From NCBI GenBank assembly GCA_963816725.1, contig CAWFMC010000030.1, positions 19,923-83,922 on the forward strand: a stretch of DNA of 64,000 nt. Direction: 5' to 3'. The stretch's first letter is position 1; every line of letters starts with the position of its first letter. The translations under genes were made by a program, and so were the position numbers. The DNA is from CAVSUB01 sp963816725 (lineage in GTDB: Bacteria; Acidobacteriota; Vicinamibacteria; Vicinamibacterales; 2-12-FULL-66-21). Positions 35,857-44,944 of this stretch are shown in pieces. The notes under the pieces were generated by a model that had not been told where the DNA came from, did not search any database, and saw nothing but the letters and a program-made list of their open reading frames with translations.

Positions 35857-38800
35857 TCAGAAGCTGTATCTGGTCACGAACGTGAAAAAGCGCATGATGC
35901 TGTTGGTTGCCGTGGTGATCGTCCCGAAATTCGTGCTGGTTGGATCCAGGTTCGGGTTGCCCCACTGCACGGCGTCGAAGAGGTTCTGGACGTCCACCCG
36001 GAACTGCAGGCGACGACTACCGCCGAGGTCCACGTTGCGGACGATGTTGGCGTTGACCAGGAACATCGACGGCCCGCGCACGTCATCGATGCGGAAAGGG
36101 AAGCTGCGCTTCTGGAACGCCGCCGGCTGCCGCGCCGCGAGCCGCTCGAAACCCGCGTCGATGTTGATCCAGGTCTTGGTGAGGTCGATCGTGCCGTCAC
36201 GCTGGAGCGCGATCTCCGGCTTGCTCTTCGCGATCGCACTCAAGTCGCCGTTGAAGAACATGTTTGGCCAGTCGAGGAGCGCGCCGGGCTGGTATTCGAC
36301 GGTGCCGGCGGTCTGCCAGCCACCGAGGATCGCACTGGCGGCTCCGCTCTTGAGGAACGGCTTGTTGCGGCCGAACGGCAGCTCGTAGACCGCGCCGCCG
36401 CTCAGCCGCCACGGTCGCGCGTTCTGGCTCGTCTGCCAGAGCGTCGGCTCCCGATCGTAGGTCTCGACCGTGCGGTTCTCGGTGACCCGCCGCGCGGCGA
36501 AGGCGAGGTTGGCGCTCAGCCCCGCCTGGTAGCGGCGGGTGACGGTGATTTCCAGCGCGTGATCCTTGACGATCCCGAGCGGGAGGTTGGCATAGGTCAG
36601 GCCCGAGAGCTGAGGGTAGCCGCGCAGCAGGGCTTGCCGCTGCACTGTCGCCGCGGTGAAGAACGAGTTGCCGGCGAGCCGCTGGTACAGCACCGGGTCC
36701 GTGGTCGCCAGCGAGGCGAAGTTGGCCAGGGTGAACGGGTTCGGCACCTGCTGCTGGAGCAGTGTCTGCTGGGTCGCGTCGCGGACGTTGGTCACGCTGC
36801 TGTAGTACTGCTCGGGCACGTAGACTTCGGCGATGTTCCGGCCGACACGATCGATATAGGCGCCGGTATAGGCGATCTCGACCGCCAGATTCCGGAGCAG
36901 TTCCTGCTGCACTCCAGCCCGCCAGCGCTGGACCCGCGGATGCTTGCGATGGGGATCCTCGCGAGTGAAGTTCGTGCCGAGGATCGCGTCGACGCCGAGC
37001 GCGTCTTCGAGCGGCTGCTCGAATCTGCTGCCGTCAGCCCGCACCGGGAACGGATCGGTCAACGGCGAGATGCCGTTGGCCGGGTCGCCGAGCAACCACG
37101 TGCGGCCGAAATCCGTGCTCGTCACGTTCGTGGTCGCCGAGCTGTAGCCGGTCTGGTTGAAGCCGGTGTAGTCGCCGGCGTTGAGCGTGTCGAAAAACAG
37201 TCCGTAGCCCCCTTTGAGCACCGTGCGCTCGCCGATCGTGTAGGCGCCGGACAGCCGCGGCATCCACATCGACTCGCCCAGCCAGCTCAAGCCGCTCGCA
37301 CCCGGCGCCCCAGCGTAGACCGACCCGCCGAGGACGCGAAAATCGCTCACCGGCACTTGCGGGATCGGGTTGCGGGCATACGCCGCCTGCGCCAGGTCGG
37401 TAATCGCGAGGCGTGCGTCGGGGTCGAACTCCGTCACCCAGCGATCGTCCGATTCGCGGATGCCGTTTTCATATTCGTAGCGAAGGCCGAAGTTGAGGGT
37501 GAAGTTGGGCCGCACGCGCCAGGTGTCCTGGAGGAACGCGCCATAGTACGGATTGGTCATCGAGATGGGCGCGTTCTCGCCGATCGAGACGGAGCTCGGG
37601 ATGCCGAGCATCAGCGAGGCCAGGCTCAGTCCGATGTTGCTGGCGGGAAACACCGCGGTCGTATCGGCGGCGCGGGTGTAGAGCGTGTCGAAGTTATAGC
37701 TCGACGAGACGTTCCCCGCGGCCATCAGGCCGGCCTTGCGCATCGCCAGGCGATAGTCGAGGCCGCCGCGGAAGGTGTGCGTGCCCACCACGCTGCTGAC
37801 ATTGCTCTGCACCTGCAGGTTCGTGGTCTGCAGGCCGCCATCAGCCGCGGTCGAGACACCTTGATAGCCGGCAACGTTGATCGTCGGCAGCATGCAGTTG
37901 TTCACCGACTGGCAGTACTCGTCGAGGTAGGACGGCAGGCCGACGTCGGTCGGCTTGTAGCCGTGCAGCCCGCGCCGCTGCTGGTCCTCGTAAAAGCGAT
38001 TCGCCGACACCTGGGTGTCGATGACCATCGACTTGCGCACCTTGGTCCAGTTGCCGGTGTACGACCAGGAGGCCCGGGTCTTGTCGTTGGCATGCAAGCC
38101 GGCGTACTTCGTCTCGTACGTCCAGTCGACGTTGTATTCGTAGAACGTCGTGCCGGAGGCCCGGAAGAAGAACCGGTCGGAGCTCGAGTGGTTGTAGTCG
38201 ACGCGGCCGCCGAAGTTCTGGGCGGTCACCTGATTGGGAATGCCGCCCTGGTAGTAGTTGTTGGACGGCTCCTGCCCCTGCTCGACGAAGTTCTGGTTGG
38301 GCGCCGGCACCATGTCGCGGTACAGCTCGAACAGCGGGCTCTTGTAGGTCCCGTTCGGGTTCATGAACCGGTCACGGGGGATGATGTTGTTCGGGAAAGG
38401 CGTGCGGATAACGCTTCCGGGACGCGCCGGATCAGGACGGGCGGTGAGCGGATCATAGATTTGATACTGGCTCCCGTTGGGTAGCGCCAGCAGGTCCGAA
38501 AAGTCGCCGTTCAGGTGCTTCTCGTTCGCCGGGACCGTGCTCGTGGGCGTGCTCTGGGCCGGCGCGTTGTCGTAGTTGCGCTGGTAGTTGGCGAAGAAGA
38601 ACAGCTTGTTGCGGCCGTCGATCATCCGCGGAATCACCACCGGGCCGCCGAGCGTGGTGGCGAGGTAGTTCTCGTAGCCGCCCTCGTAGATCTTGCCGGT
38701 CTCCGGCCTTTGCGAGAAGGCCAGTTTCTGTTGGGGATTCAGCGAGTTGATCTTGTTGGTCCAATATTGGTAGTTGGCGGTGCCGCGCAGCGAGTTCGAA

Positions 38801-39534
38801 CCCGCCCGGGTCATCATCGCGATCGTGCCGCCAGTACCGTGCCCTTGTGAGGCGTCGAAATTGGACGTCTCCACCCGCATCTCCTCGATCATGTCGGCAT
38901 TCGGCGAGCTGGCGATGCGCCGGCTGCTGCCGGCGTTGGTGGCGCCGTCGATGGTGTAGTTGAAGCCGCCGACGCCGCCGACCACGCTGCCGGCGGCGTT
39001 GGTCGGGCCGTCGATCTGGCCCGAGATCACCTGGACCTGCGTCGTCGGGCTGACGACGCCCTGCGCGAAACGGGAGAGCAGGATGGGCATGTTGGAGGCC
39101 ATCGGCAGCCCGGCAATGAGCGCCTGATCGAAGTTCTGGCCGGAGGACACCGAGGTCGTGTCGAGCAGCGGCGCCTTCGCCGAGACTTCGACCCGCTCGG
39201 AGATCGAGCCGACTTCGAGCGCCAGCTTCAGGGTCAGCGACTGGCCGACCGAGAGCGTGATTCCGCTCTGCGTCAGGCTCTTGTACTGATCCATCGCGAC
39301 GGTCACCCGGTACTGGCCGGCCTGGAGGAGCGGCGCCTCGAAATAGCCACTGGCGTTGGTGACCAGGGTCTGCGTCTGGCCGTTCTCGACGTTGATGATG
39401 GTGACGGTGGCGCCGGGGATCACACCCGACGAATCATGGACCGTGCCGTTGATGTTGCCGCGCGTCTCCTGAGCCGAGACGGTCGCGACGGCCAGTGATA
39501 CCACTATGAGCAGCCCTGTCAGCCGCGTTCGCAT
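35857..39534 (-). CDS. TonB-dependent receptor with carboxypeptidase-regulatory-like domain
   Basis: A 1,225-residue outer-membrane receptor. Signal peptide 1-21 (VSAQ), a carboxypeptidase-regulatory-like domain (NGTVHDSSGVIPGATVTI), a plug domain with ALIAGLPMASNMP, and a long barrel ending RYSF with a terminal Phe. It is a paralogue in architecture of the receptor at 29880, but the two sequences differ widely outside the first domains. A consensus-like sigma-70 promoter (39604-39632) lies upstream. Downstream on the same strand is the fused MFS/spermidine-synthase gene. The ligand is unknown. Confidence 0.93.
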   Translation of the reverse strand: MRTRLTGLLIVVSLAVATVSAQETRGNINGTVHDSSGVIPGATVTIINVENGQTQTLVTNASGYFEAPLLQAGQYRVTVAMDQYKSLTQSGITLSVGQSLTLKLALEVGSISERVEVSAKAPLLDTTSVSSGQNFDQALIAGLPMASNMPILLSRFAQGVVSPTTQVQVISGQIDGPTNAAGSVVGGVGGFNYTIDGATNAGSSRRIASSPNADMIEEMRVETSNFDASQGHGTGGTIAMMTRAGSNSLRGTANYQYWTNKINSLNPQQKLAFSQRPETGKIYEGGYENYLATTLGGPVVIPRMIDGRNKLFFFANYQRNYDNAPAQSTPTSTVPANEKHLNGDFSDLLALPNGSQYQIYDPLTARPDPARPGSVIRTPFPNNIIPRDRFMNPNGTYKSPLFELYRDMVPAPNQNFVEQGQEPSNNYYQGGIPNQVTAQNFGGRVDYNHSSSDRFFFRASGTTFYEYNVDWTYETKYAGLHANDKTRASWSYTGNWTKVRKSMVIDTQVSANRFYEDQQRRGLHGYKPTDVGLPSYLDEYCQSVNNCMLPTINVAGYQGVSTAADGGLQTTNLQVQSNVSSVVGTHTFRGGLDYRLAMRKAGLMAAGNVSSSYNFDTLYTRAADTTAVFPASNIGLSLASLMLGIPSSVSIGENAPISMTNPYYGAFLQDTWRVRPNFTLNFGLRYEYENGIRESDDRWVTEFDPDARLAITDLAQAAYARNPIPQVPVSDFRVLGGSVYAGAPGASGLSWLGESMWMPRLSGAYTIGERTVLKGGYGLFFDTLNAGDYTGFNQTGYSSATTNVTSTDFGRTWLLGDPANGISPLTDPFPVRADGSRFEQPLEDALGVDAILGTNFTREDPHRKHPRVQRWRAGVQQELLRNLAVEIAYTGAYIDRVGRNIAEVYVPEQYYSSVTNVRDATQQTLLQQQVPNPFTLANFASLATTDPVLYQRLAGNSFFTAATVQRQALLRGYPQLSGLTYANLPLGIVKDHALEITVTRRYQAGLSANLAFAARRVTENRTVETYDREPTLWQTSQNARPWRLSGGAVYELPFGRNKPFLKSGAASAILGGWQTAGTVEYQPGALLDWPNMFFNGDLSAIAKSKPEIALQRDGTIDLTKTWINIDAGFERLAARQPAAFQKRSFPFRIDDVRGPSMFLVNANIVRNVDLGGSRRLQFRVDVQNLFDAVQWGNPNLDPTSTNFGTITTATNSIMRFFTFVTRYSF

Positions 39535-39603
39535 GCCTCCTCCGTTCCCCTGCTGGCGTTCGCAGTCGATGCCGCGGCGTGTGTCTTTGCCCGAAGCGGG
39601 CGG

Positions 39604-39632
39604 AAACTAACATGGGGAGTGGGTGTATGCAA
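39604..39632 (-). promoter_or_regulatory. Sigma-70-type promoter upstream of TonB receptor 2
   Basis: On the minus strand TTGCAT (39632-39627) is followed after exactly 17 bp by TAGTTT (39609-39604), about 70 bp before the receptor ATG at 39534. The surrounding 100 bp are lower in G+C than the rest of the window, as expected for a promoter. The rest of the 324-bp gap up to 39858 holds a hairpin and nothing else I recognise. Confidence 0.45.
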
Positions 39633-39820
39633 GACGAAATTGTGGTGGGAAATTGTTGCGGGTTGCACGACTGCACGACCGCTTACCCGAAAACGCGGCT
39701 CACGAAGGTCGCAGTCTCCGCCGGGCGATTTCGTCGTCGTCCTGAGAGTCAGGCTTCACCGCGGACCGTGCTCCCGTGAGTCGAGGCGGTTCGTCAGTCG
39801 CACCGCGCTAGCTCATGAAC

Positions 39821-39850
39821 CGGGTCCTGATCCAGTGGGTTCAGGACCCG
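39821..39850. terminator. 10-bp perfect hairpin after the winged-helix/TPR regulator
   Basis: CGGGTCCTGA (39821-39830) and TCAGGACCCG (39841-39850) form a perfect stem with a 10-nt loop, just past the stop codon at 39859 of the minus-strand regulator gene. Confidence 0.55.
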
Positions 39851-39858
39851 CCCACAGG

Positions 39859-41805
39859 TCAGCGCCGCCGCCGCCGGGCGTCGTCGTGCGCATCCTTGAG
39901 CCGTGCGAGCAGTTGCACGAATCGAGGATTGGCTCGCAGCGGATCGAGAAGCGCGTCCCGGGCGAACCAGGGGTAGCATGGAAAGCCGCTGTCCGCCGCG
40001 CGCTCCAGCCACCTGAGGCTTGCTGCGGGATCGCCCAGTTGGGCGTACGCGGCGCCGAGGCTGTAGGCGACGTGGTGATCGAGATCGGGGCCGCTCACGA
40101 TCGCGGCGATGCGCGCGCGCGCGTCACGCCCCAGGCCGGTGGCGGCTTCGATTGAAGCCAGCGAGGCCTGGGCACGGGGATCCGGCACGTCACTCCGTAT
40201 GGTCGTGGCCAGCATCGCGCGACCGCCGATCGCGTCTCCTGCGTAGTAGCGGGCGAGCCCGAGATAGTGCCGCACGGCCGCGGCGTCGGTCTGCGCCTGG
40301 AGGTCTTCCGCTCGAGCGACCGCTTCGGTGAAGTGCCCATCGAACAGCAACAGTGCGACCCTGAGCCGATCGAGCTCGACATTGCGTCCCGGATTCAGCC
40401 GTGCAGCCGCATCCCCCTCGCGTGCGGCTTCTTCGAACAGGCCGAGATGGTAGTAGGCGCGCATGCGTGCCACGTGCGCGAGATCGAGGGAAGGGTCCAG
40501 GGCCAGGGCCGCGGCGCTGCGATCCAGCACGATGTGCCACTCGAAGCCGCCGTACACCGTGCCCGCCGCGTTCGCGATCGCCAGGTGCGCGTCGGCCAGC
40601 GATCCGTCCTCCTCGAGAGCCAGCCGAGCTTCGACATCTGCTCGCTTGCCCCAGTCGACCGCTTCGGCGGCGTGTGCGTACCGGACGCTGAACCATGCAC
40701 ACGCGGTCGCGATGCCCGCTCGCGCCAGTGCGTACTGGGGATCCAACGCAAGCGCCTGCTCGAACTGCGTGATCGCCGCACGCATGTTCGCCTCGGTGTA
40801 GTTCAACAGGAGACTGCGGCCGCGCAGGTAGAAATCGTAGGCCGCCGGGTTATCGGTGTAGCGTGTGTGCAGACGGGCGCGGTCGGGTCCAGCCAACTCG
40901 ATGCGCAGCGCGGCGACGACCTGCTCGGCGACTCGGTCCTGAAGGTCGACCAGCGCTGATCGCGGCTCCGCGTAGGTGTGCCCCCATACCGCGACGCCGT
41001 CCGCAGCGACGAGCTGCACGGTCACCCGATATGCTTGTTCACTCAGCTGGACTGTCCCAAGTACGAGGTGTTCAACCCCGAGGGCTGCGGCGACTGCCGC
41101 GGGGGACGCCGACGAGGCCGAGAAGGGCAGGACCGCCGACGTGGGGCGGACGCCGATCCGCCGGGTGCCGGCCAGCCGGGTGGTGATCGCGTCTGCGAGA
41201 CCGGTGCCGAGGTACGAACCCTCGACCCGGCCCGCCGTCAACACGTGGAACGGGATCACCGCCAGCTGGGTGGTCGCCGTTGCACCCACGTCCCTTGTCA
41301 GCGGCGGGCGCCCCCGAGTCTCGAACCGCCACGCCAGCCCCGAACTGACCGCCAGGACCGCGACCACTGCGACCAAACCGGAGGTTCGGGTCCACTGCCA
41401 TCCTGGCACCAGCGATGCCGGGATGGCGCTGGCCTTCGGCAGCGGCGCGGCCGACACATCCTGGATCGCCGGCGCCTCCGCGTGTCCGATGAAGCGATAA
41501 CCGCGCCGCGCGAGGGTTTCGATGAACACCGGCGCCTCGGCGGAATCGCCGAGCGCCTGGCGCAGCTTCTTCACCGCGGTGTTCAAGCCGTGCTCGTAAT
41601 CCACGAAGGTGTCGGCACTCCACAGGCACTCGCGCAGGCGATCGCGCGTGACGATGTCGCCGGGCTTGGCGAGCAGGACGCTAAGGATTTGCGACGGCTG
41701 ATCCTGGAGGTGGATCCGCGCGCCGTCCCGGTACAGCTCGCCGGTTGCGCGGTCGAAGTCGAACTGCGCAAAGCGAACGCGGCCGGGACCCAAGCCGGTG
41801 GGCAT
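39859..41805 (-). CDS. Winged-helix transcriptional regulator with TM segment and TPR repeats (CadC-like)
   Basis: A 648-residue membrane-anchored regulator. The N-terminal OmpR/PhoB-type winged-helix domain (about 8-110) ends in the usual FIETLARRGYRFIG. One TM helix follows near 145-165 (SGLVAVVAVLAVSSGLAW). The periplasmic part begins with a TolB-like adenylate-cyclase-associated segment (QLAVIPFHVL, then GLADAITTRLAG) and continues as TPR-type helical repeats with DNPAAYDFYLRGR and ALDPQYALARAGIA. This is the domain order of the one-component CadC-like regulators expanded in Acidobacteria: the periplasmic part senses, and the winged helix binds operators in the cytoplasm. It is divergent from the beta-propeller gene, with a three-repeat operator-like site between them. 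Confidence 0.88.
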   Translation of the reverse strand: MPTGLGPGRVRFAQFDFDRATGELYRDGARIHLQDQPSQILSVLLAKPGDIVTRDRLRECLWSADTFVDYEHGLNTAVKKLRQALGDSAEAPVFIETLARRGYRFIGHAEAPAIQDVSAAPLPKASAIPASLVPGWQWTRTSGLVAVVAVLAVSSGLAWRFETRGRPPLTRDVGATATTQLAVIPFHVLTAGRVEGSYLGTGLADAITTRLAGTRRIGVRPTSAVLPFSASSASPAAVAAALGVEHLVLGTVQLSEQAYRVTVQLVAADGVAVWGHTYAEPRSALVDLQDRVAEQVVAALRIELAGPDRARLHTRYTDNPAAYDFYLRGRSLLLNYTEANMRAAITQFEQALALDPQYALARAGIATACAWFSVRYAHAAEAVDWGKRADVEARLALEEDGSLADAHLAIANAAGTVYGGFEWHIVLDRSAAALALDPSLDLAHVARMRAYYHLGLFEEAAREGDAAARLNPGRNVELDRLRVALLLFDGHFTEAVARAEDLQAQTDAAAVRHYLGLARYYAGDAIGGRAMLATTIRSDVPDPRAQASLASIEAATGLGRDARARIAAIVSGPDLDHHVAYSLGAAYAQLGDPAASLRWLERAADSGFPCYPWFARDALLDPLRANPRFVQLLARLKDAHDDARRRRR

Positions 41806-41929
41806 GGCTCGTCAGGAGGCGGGCCGAGTTTAGCGAGTTTTGGAACCGACCGTCAATCTCGCTCGCGTCGCGGGGCATGGCCGTCGTTGACCGGGTCACG
41901 GAGACCGCGGGCAGGGCATTTTTAGGCGG

Positions 41930-41958
41930 TTCACCCTCGATTCACCCGGGGGTCACCC
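41930..41958. promoter_or_regulatory. Pho-box-like triple direct repeat (three 7-bp units, 11-bp period)
   Basis: TTCACCC at 41930-41936 and again at 41941-41947, then GTCACCC at 41952-41958. Start-to-start spacing is exactly 11 bp twice, so each 7-bp unit is followed by a 4-bp spacer. This is the layout of PhoB/OmpR-type winged-helix binding sites. The site is 125 bp from the winged-helix regulator start (41805) and 97 bp from the beta-propeller gene start (42055), the expected place for autoregulation and target control. Confidence 0.5.
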
Positions 41959-42054
41959 CGCGGGCATCGAAATGTGGCCGCTGATGCCATACGGTCACGG
42001 CGTGCTCGAAGACGCTCCGCCGGAGCGCTATCAAATGTCAACGCAGGAGGCGCC

Positions 42055-43161
42055 ATGCTGAAGAAACTGGTCGTGACCGCAACTCGGCTCCGTCATGTGA
42101 TCGTCATCGTGGTTGCCTGGATCGCCTTTGCCGGGGTGACTGGCATCCCGGTCGATGCTGGCCGGAGCGGTATTGGCGACGCTCGCTCGGGGTACGCGGC
42201 CGGGCAGATTCCGCAGGGCAGCGTCTGGGTAGTCAACCGTGATCGCGGCGAGCTGACGGTGTTCGACGCCCGCACCGGGGCGGTGCTTGCCACTCAGCCG
42301 GTCGGCGCCGGGGCGCATGACATCTGCATCTCCGAGCACGCCGGCAAGGCCTACATCTCCGCCGAGACGATCAATGCGGTCACCGCCGTGGACATCCGGA
42401 CGCTGGAGACCGAGTCCATTCCCGTCGCACCGCTGCCGCATCATGTCGAGCCGAGCCCCGATGGGCGCACGATCTACGTCAGCCTGGCCTCCCACACGGC
42501 CACGGTCGGCACGCCGGCGCTGGCGGCCATCGACACGAGCGATCACCGCGTCAGCTATACGCCCACCAGCATGAACCCTGCTGCGCGGTCGCATGGTCCG
42601 TTCGTCTCGCACGACGGCGCAACGGTCTACGTCGCGCACGACCTCGGCGACGAGGTGACTGGTATTTCCACCCAAACTGGCAGCATCGACTTCTCGGTGC
42701 CGGGGATCCTCAGGGCCGAGGAAGCGGTCGCGACCCGGACGGGGGGCGAACTGTGGGTGTCGTCTCGCGGCGATGGCACGGTCAAGCGGATCGACCTCGC
42801 GACACAGCGCATCACCGCGTCGATTCCCGTGGGCGTCCAGCCCGAGTCCGTGATGCTGACGCCATCCGAGCACACGCTGGTCGTCAGCCTGCGCGGGACG
42901 CCGGCCATGCTGGCGTTCGTCGATACCCGGGACTTGACGCTGCTCGGCGTTGTGCCGATCGGCGAGGCGGGAACATTCGGCGATCTCGCGGTGATGACCG
43001 ACGACGGCCGGTATGTGTTCGCGACGTTCGACGCTGGGGTCGGTGGCATCGGCGGGGTCGCGGTGGTCGACGTGACTGCGCGCGAGGTCGTCTCGACATG
43101 GGCGTACCCGGCCACCGGCCGTCCCCACGGAGTGTGGTTTTCGAGACGGCAGCTGCGGTAA
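42055..43161 (+). CDS. YVTN-family beta-propeller protein (secreted)
   Basis: A 368-residue protein. An N-terminal hydrophobic segment (VIVIVVAWIAFAGVTG) works as signal peptide or anchor. The rest is a beta-propeller of YVTN/YncE type, with repeated blades such as SVWVVNRDRGELTVFDARTG, KAYISAETINAVTAVD and GTVKRIDLATQRITASIPV. Such proteins are periplasmic and usually bind partners or metals; no catalytic residues are evident. The Shine-Dalgarno CAGGAGG (42044-42050) precedes ATG 42055. Divergent from the winged-helix/TPR regulator, which probably controls it through the triple repeat at 41930-41958. Function is otherwise unknown. Confidence 0.87.
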   Translation: MLKKLVVTATRLRHVIVIVVAWIAFAGVTGIPVDAGRSGIGDARSGYAAGQIPQGSVWVVNRDRGELTVFDARTGAVLATQPVGAGAHDICISEHAGKAYISAETINAVTAVDIRTLETESIPVAPLPHHVEPSPDGRTIYVSLASHTATVGTPALAAIDTSDHRVSYTPTSMNPAARSHGPFVSHDGATVYVAHDLGDEVTGISTQTGSIDFSVPGILRAEEAVATRTGGELWVSSRGDGTVKRIDLATQRITASIPVGVQPESVMLTPSEHTLVVSLRGTPAMLAFVDTRDLTLLGVVPIGEAGTFGDLAVMTDDGRYVFATFDAGVGGIGGVAVVDVTAREVVSTWAYPATGRPHGVWFSRRQLR

Positions 43162-43206
43162 GGGCCGTGCGCGGCTGCGCATCGCGGGCAGCCGCGCGAG
43201 TGGCCC
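43162..43206. terminator. Strong GC-rich hairpin between convergent genes
   Basis: GCGCGGCTGC (43169-43178) pairs with GCAGCCGCGC (43188-43197) around a 9-nt loop, extended by GGGCC (43162-43166) with GGCCC (43202-43206). It lies in the gap between the beta-propeller and hydrolase genes. Confidence 0.6.
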
Positions 43207-43234
43207 TGCGACGCGCACCGGCTGCCGGACCCGC

Positions 43235-44038
43235 TCAGCGCAGCCCGCTGACGAACTCGTCAATTGCCCGCCAATACCGCTGCGGGTCGGGCGGCACGGC
43301 ATCGTTGTGGTCGGCGCCAGGGATGACCTCGAACCGCTTCGGTTCGGGCAGGCCGTCATAGAGGGCCCGCCCGGCCGAGAGCGGGATCACGTGGTCGGCA
43401 TCCCCGTGGAGGACGAGCACCGGGCAGCCGGCCTGGCGCCCGTACTGCGCGGTCGGAAAGCGATACGAGGAGAACAGCGACAGAAAACGCAGCGACCAGG
43501 AGCTCTGGATGACGGATCCCATATCCGGGAAGCCGCTTTCGAGGATCAGACCCTGCGGACGCGTGCGCGTCGTCGCGTATGCGGCCATGGTCGTGCCCAG
43601 CGACCGGCCCCAGAACACCAGCGGCACACCCTGCGGCCGCAACGGCACGGCCCACTCGAGCGCCGCATCGACATCGCGATACAGGCCCTTCTCTGACGGC
43701 GACCCCGTGCTGAGACCGTAGCCGCGGTAGTCGATCGCCGCAACCGAAAAGCCTGCCCGGTGAATCCCCGCGAGGATCGGCAGCCACTCGGAGAGATTGC
43801 CGCCGTTGCCGTGGAAGTACACCACCATCGCCCGCGCGCGCTCGTGCGGAAGGAACCAGCCCCGCAGCTGCTCACTGTCGGTGGTCGCAACGGTCGACGC
43901 CTGAAATGGGATCCCGGCGGACGACGGGGTCGCCTCCTCTCCATGCATGGGAAAAAAGGCGAACCGCGGCTGGAGCACGCGAACCGCGACAGTCAGCGCC
44001 GCGAGGCCGGCGAGCACGACGATCAGCGCCTTCACCAT
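43235..44038 (-). CDS. Alpha/beta hydrolase with N-terminal membrane anchor
   Basis: A 267-residue protein. A hydrophobic N-terminus (residues 2-20) is a signal anchor, so the enzyme is probably membrane-tethered facing the periplasm. The hydrolase core has the oxyanion motif HGNGGN at 76-81, nucleophile Ser146 in GRSLG, Asp in HGDADHVIP, and the catalytic His in GADHND. The IDYRGYGLSTG segment is characteristic of the BAAT/YqkD/bem46-like group of small alpha/beta hydrolases. The substrate is not known. Length is typical. Convergent with the beta-propeller gene. Confidence 0.87.
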   Translation of the reverse strand: MVKALIVVLAGLAALTVAVRVLQPRFAFFPMHGEEATPSSAGIPFQASTVATTDSEQLRGWFLPHERARAMVVYFHGNGGNLSEWLPILAGIHRAGFSVAAIDYRGYGLSTGSPSEKGLYRDVDAALEWAVPLRPQGVPLVFWGRSLGTTMAAYATTRTRPQGLILESGFPDMGSVIQSSWSLRFLSLFSSYRFPTAQYGRQAGCPVLVLHGDADHVIPLSAGRALYDGLPEPKRFEVIPGADHNDAVPPDPQRYWRAIDEFVSGLR

Positions 44039-44141
44039 GCCTCAGTGTCCTGCAGTCGGCATACGGACGGCCACAGGGCAGGACGGTTGCAGGTTCGGAG
44101 CCTGGACCCCTCGCCGGCGCGGGGATCACGAGGTGGCCAGG

Positions 44142-44426
44142 ATGCCGACTCATGGACCGTGGACGATCGAAGGACGCGCGAAGAAGTACGGCAGCGCCTT
44201 CGTGGACCTGTTCGAAGACCGCGTCACGCGGCCCGACGGGAGCCCCGGCACATACACGACAGTGACACTCAAGCCTGGTGTGGCGGTGCTGCCGATCGGC
44301 GTCCACGGCGAGGTCCACTTGACCAGGCAGTTCCGCTACGCGCTGGGCCGGGAGAGCGTCGAGGTTTCCGGCACGGTCGCGCTCTGCCGGATGAGTGCGC
44401 CCGAGACCGGCAGTACGGCCTTGTAG
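44142..44426 (+). pseudogene. NUDIX hydrolase, truncated before the NUDIX box
   Basis: The 94-codon product begins like ADP-ribose-pyrophosphatase-type NUDIX enzymes: VDLFEDRVTRPDGSPGTY, then VAVLPIGVHGEVHLTRQFRYALGRESVEV. Homology stops around residue 75 (44366), just where the catalytic GX5EX7REUXEEXGU box should begin; the last 19 residues are unrelated. The tail overlaps the end of the convergent CHRD gene. The catalytic Glu residues are absent, so the product cannot be an active hydrolase. ATG 44142 was chosen from the homologous N-terminus. Confidence 0.65.
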
Positions 44427-44944
44427 CCTGGGGCCCCGTTCACCTCGAATGGCGTGCCCTGGCCCACCGCCGGAACCGTCAAGCCATGCAGCTCGATGGC
44501 CCTGATATCCAGGGGCAGCAGCCCGGGCGTCACCGCGTAGACGCTGCTGAACATGATCGTGCCGGCCGCGGTCGCAATCGGATACGGGAGCAGGTCCAGC
44601 AGGATCGGACCGATGGCCAGCGCTTCACCCTCCGGCGCTTCGATAAAGCCGTCGGCGTCGGTGTCATCAGCAGGCGTCGGAAGGCGTGACGGCTGGAGGC
44701 CTGGAAAGCCGTGGATGTGCTGCGGATGCACCTGGTTTGGTTCCAGGCCGCTCGCGGTGACGGTGACGGTCAGCGTGTTCGCGGTTGTGTCGAGGAGGAA
44801 TGACGCCGTCCCTGTTGCCGTCGATCCATTTGCCGGGGTGAGGACGGCGGAATACGCGATGACCGCGGCGTGCGCGGCGGCTGCCGGCACGATCACGCCG
44901 AGGATTGCAATGCCACACACTAAGAGACAGGTTCGATGCTTCAT
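44336..44944 (-). CDS. CHRD-domain secreted protein with a truncated PEP-CTERM end
   Basis: A 202-residue protein. Signal peptide (about 1-27, ending AHAA), then a CHRD domain with YSAVLTPANGSTATGTASF and NQVHPQHIHGFP; CHRD domains are beta-sandwich modules with no proven enzymatic role. The end reads ATVPETSTLSRPSA. This looks like a PEP-CTERM sorting signal ('VPEPSTL') whose transmembrane and arginine-rich part has been removed: the frame runs into the convergent NUDIX remnant and stops. Without the tail the protein could not be processed by exosortase and would be secreted instead of anchored. The start at 44944 follows the signal peptide; longer in-frame forms lack one. Confidence 0.75.
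   Translation of the reverse strand: MKHRTCLLVCGIAILGVIVPAAAAHAAVIAYSAVLTPANGSTATGTASFLLDTTANTLTVTVTASGLEPNQVHPQHIHGFPGLQPSRLPTPADDTDADGFIEAPEGEALAIGPILLDLLPYPIATAAGTIMFSSVYAVTPGLLPLDIRAIELHGLTVPAVGQGTPFEVNGAPGYKAVLPVSGALIRQSATVPETSTLSRPSA

Noticed and set aside
35371..38484. A 1,037-codon open frame on the plus strand opposite TonB receptor 2
   Set aside because: It lies antisense to a clear receptor gene, has no start signals or family resemblance, and such long antisense frames are expected at high third-position G+C.
42031..43359. A 442-codon minus-strand frame opposite the beta-propeller gene
   Set aside because: Antisense shadow of a recognised propeller protein, without family resemblance or start signals.
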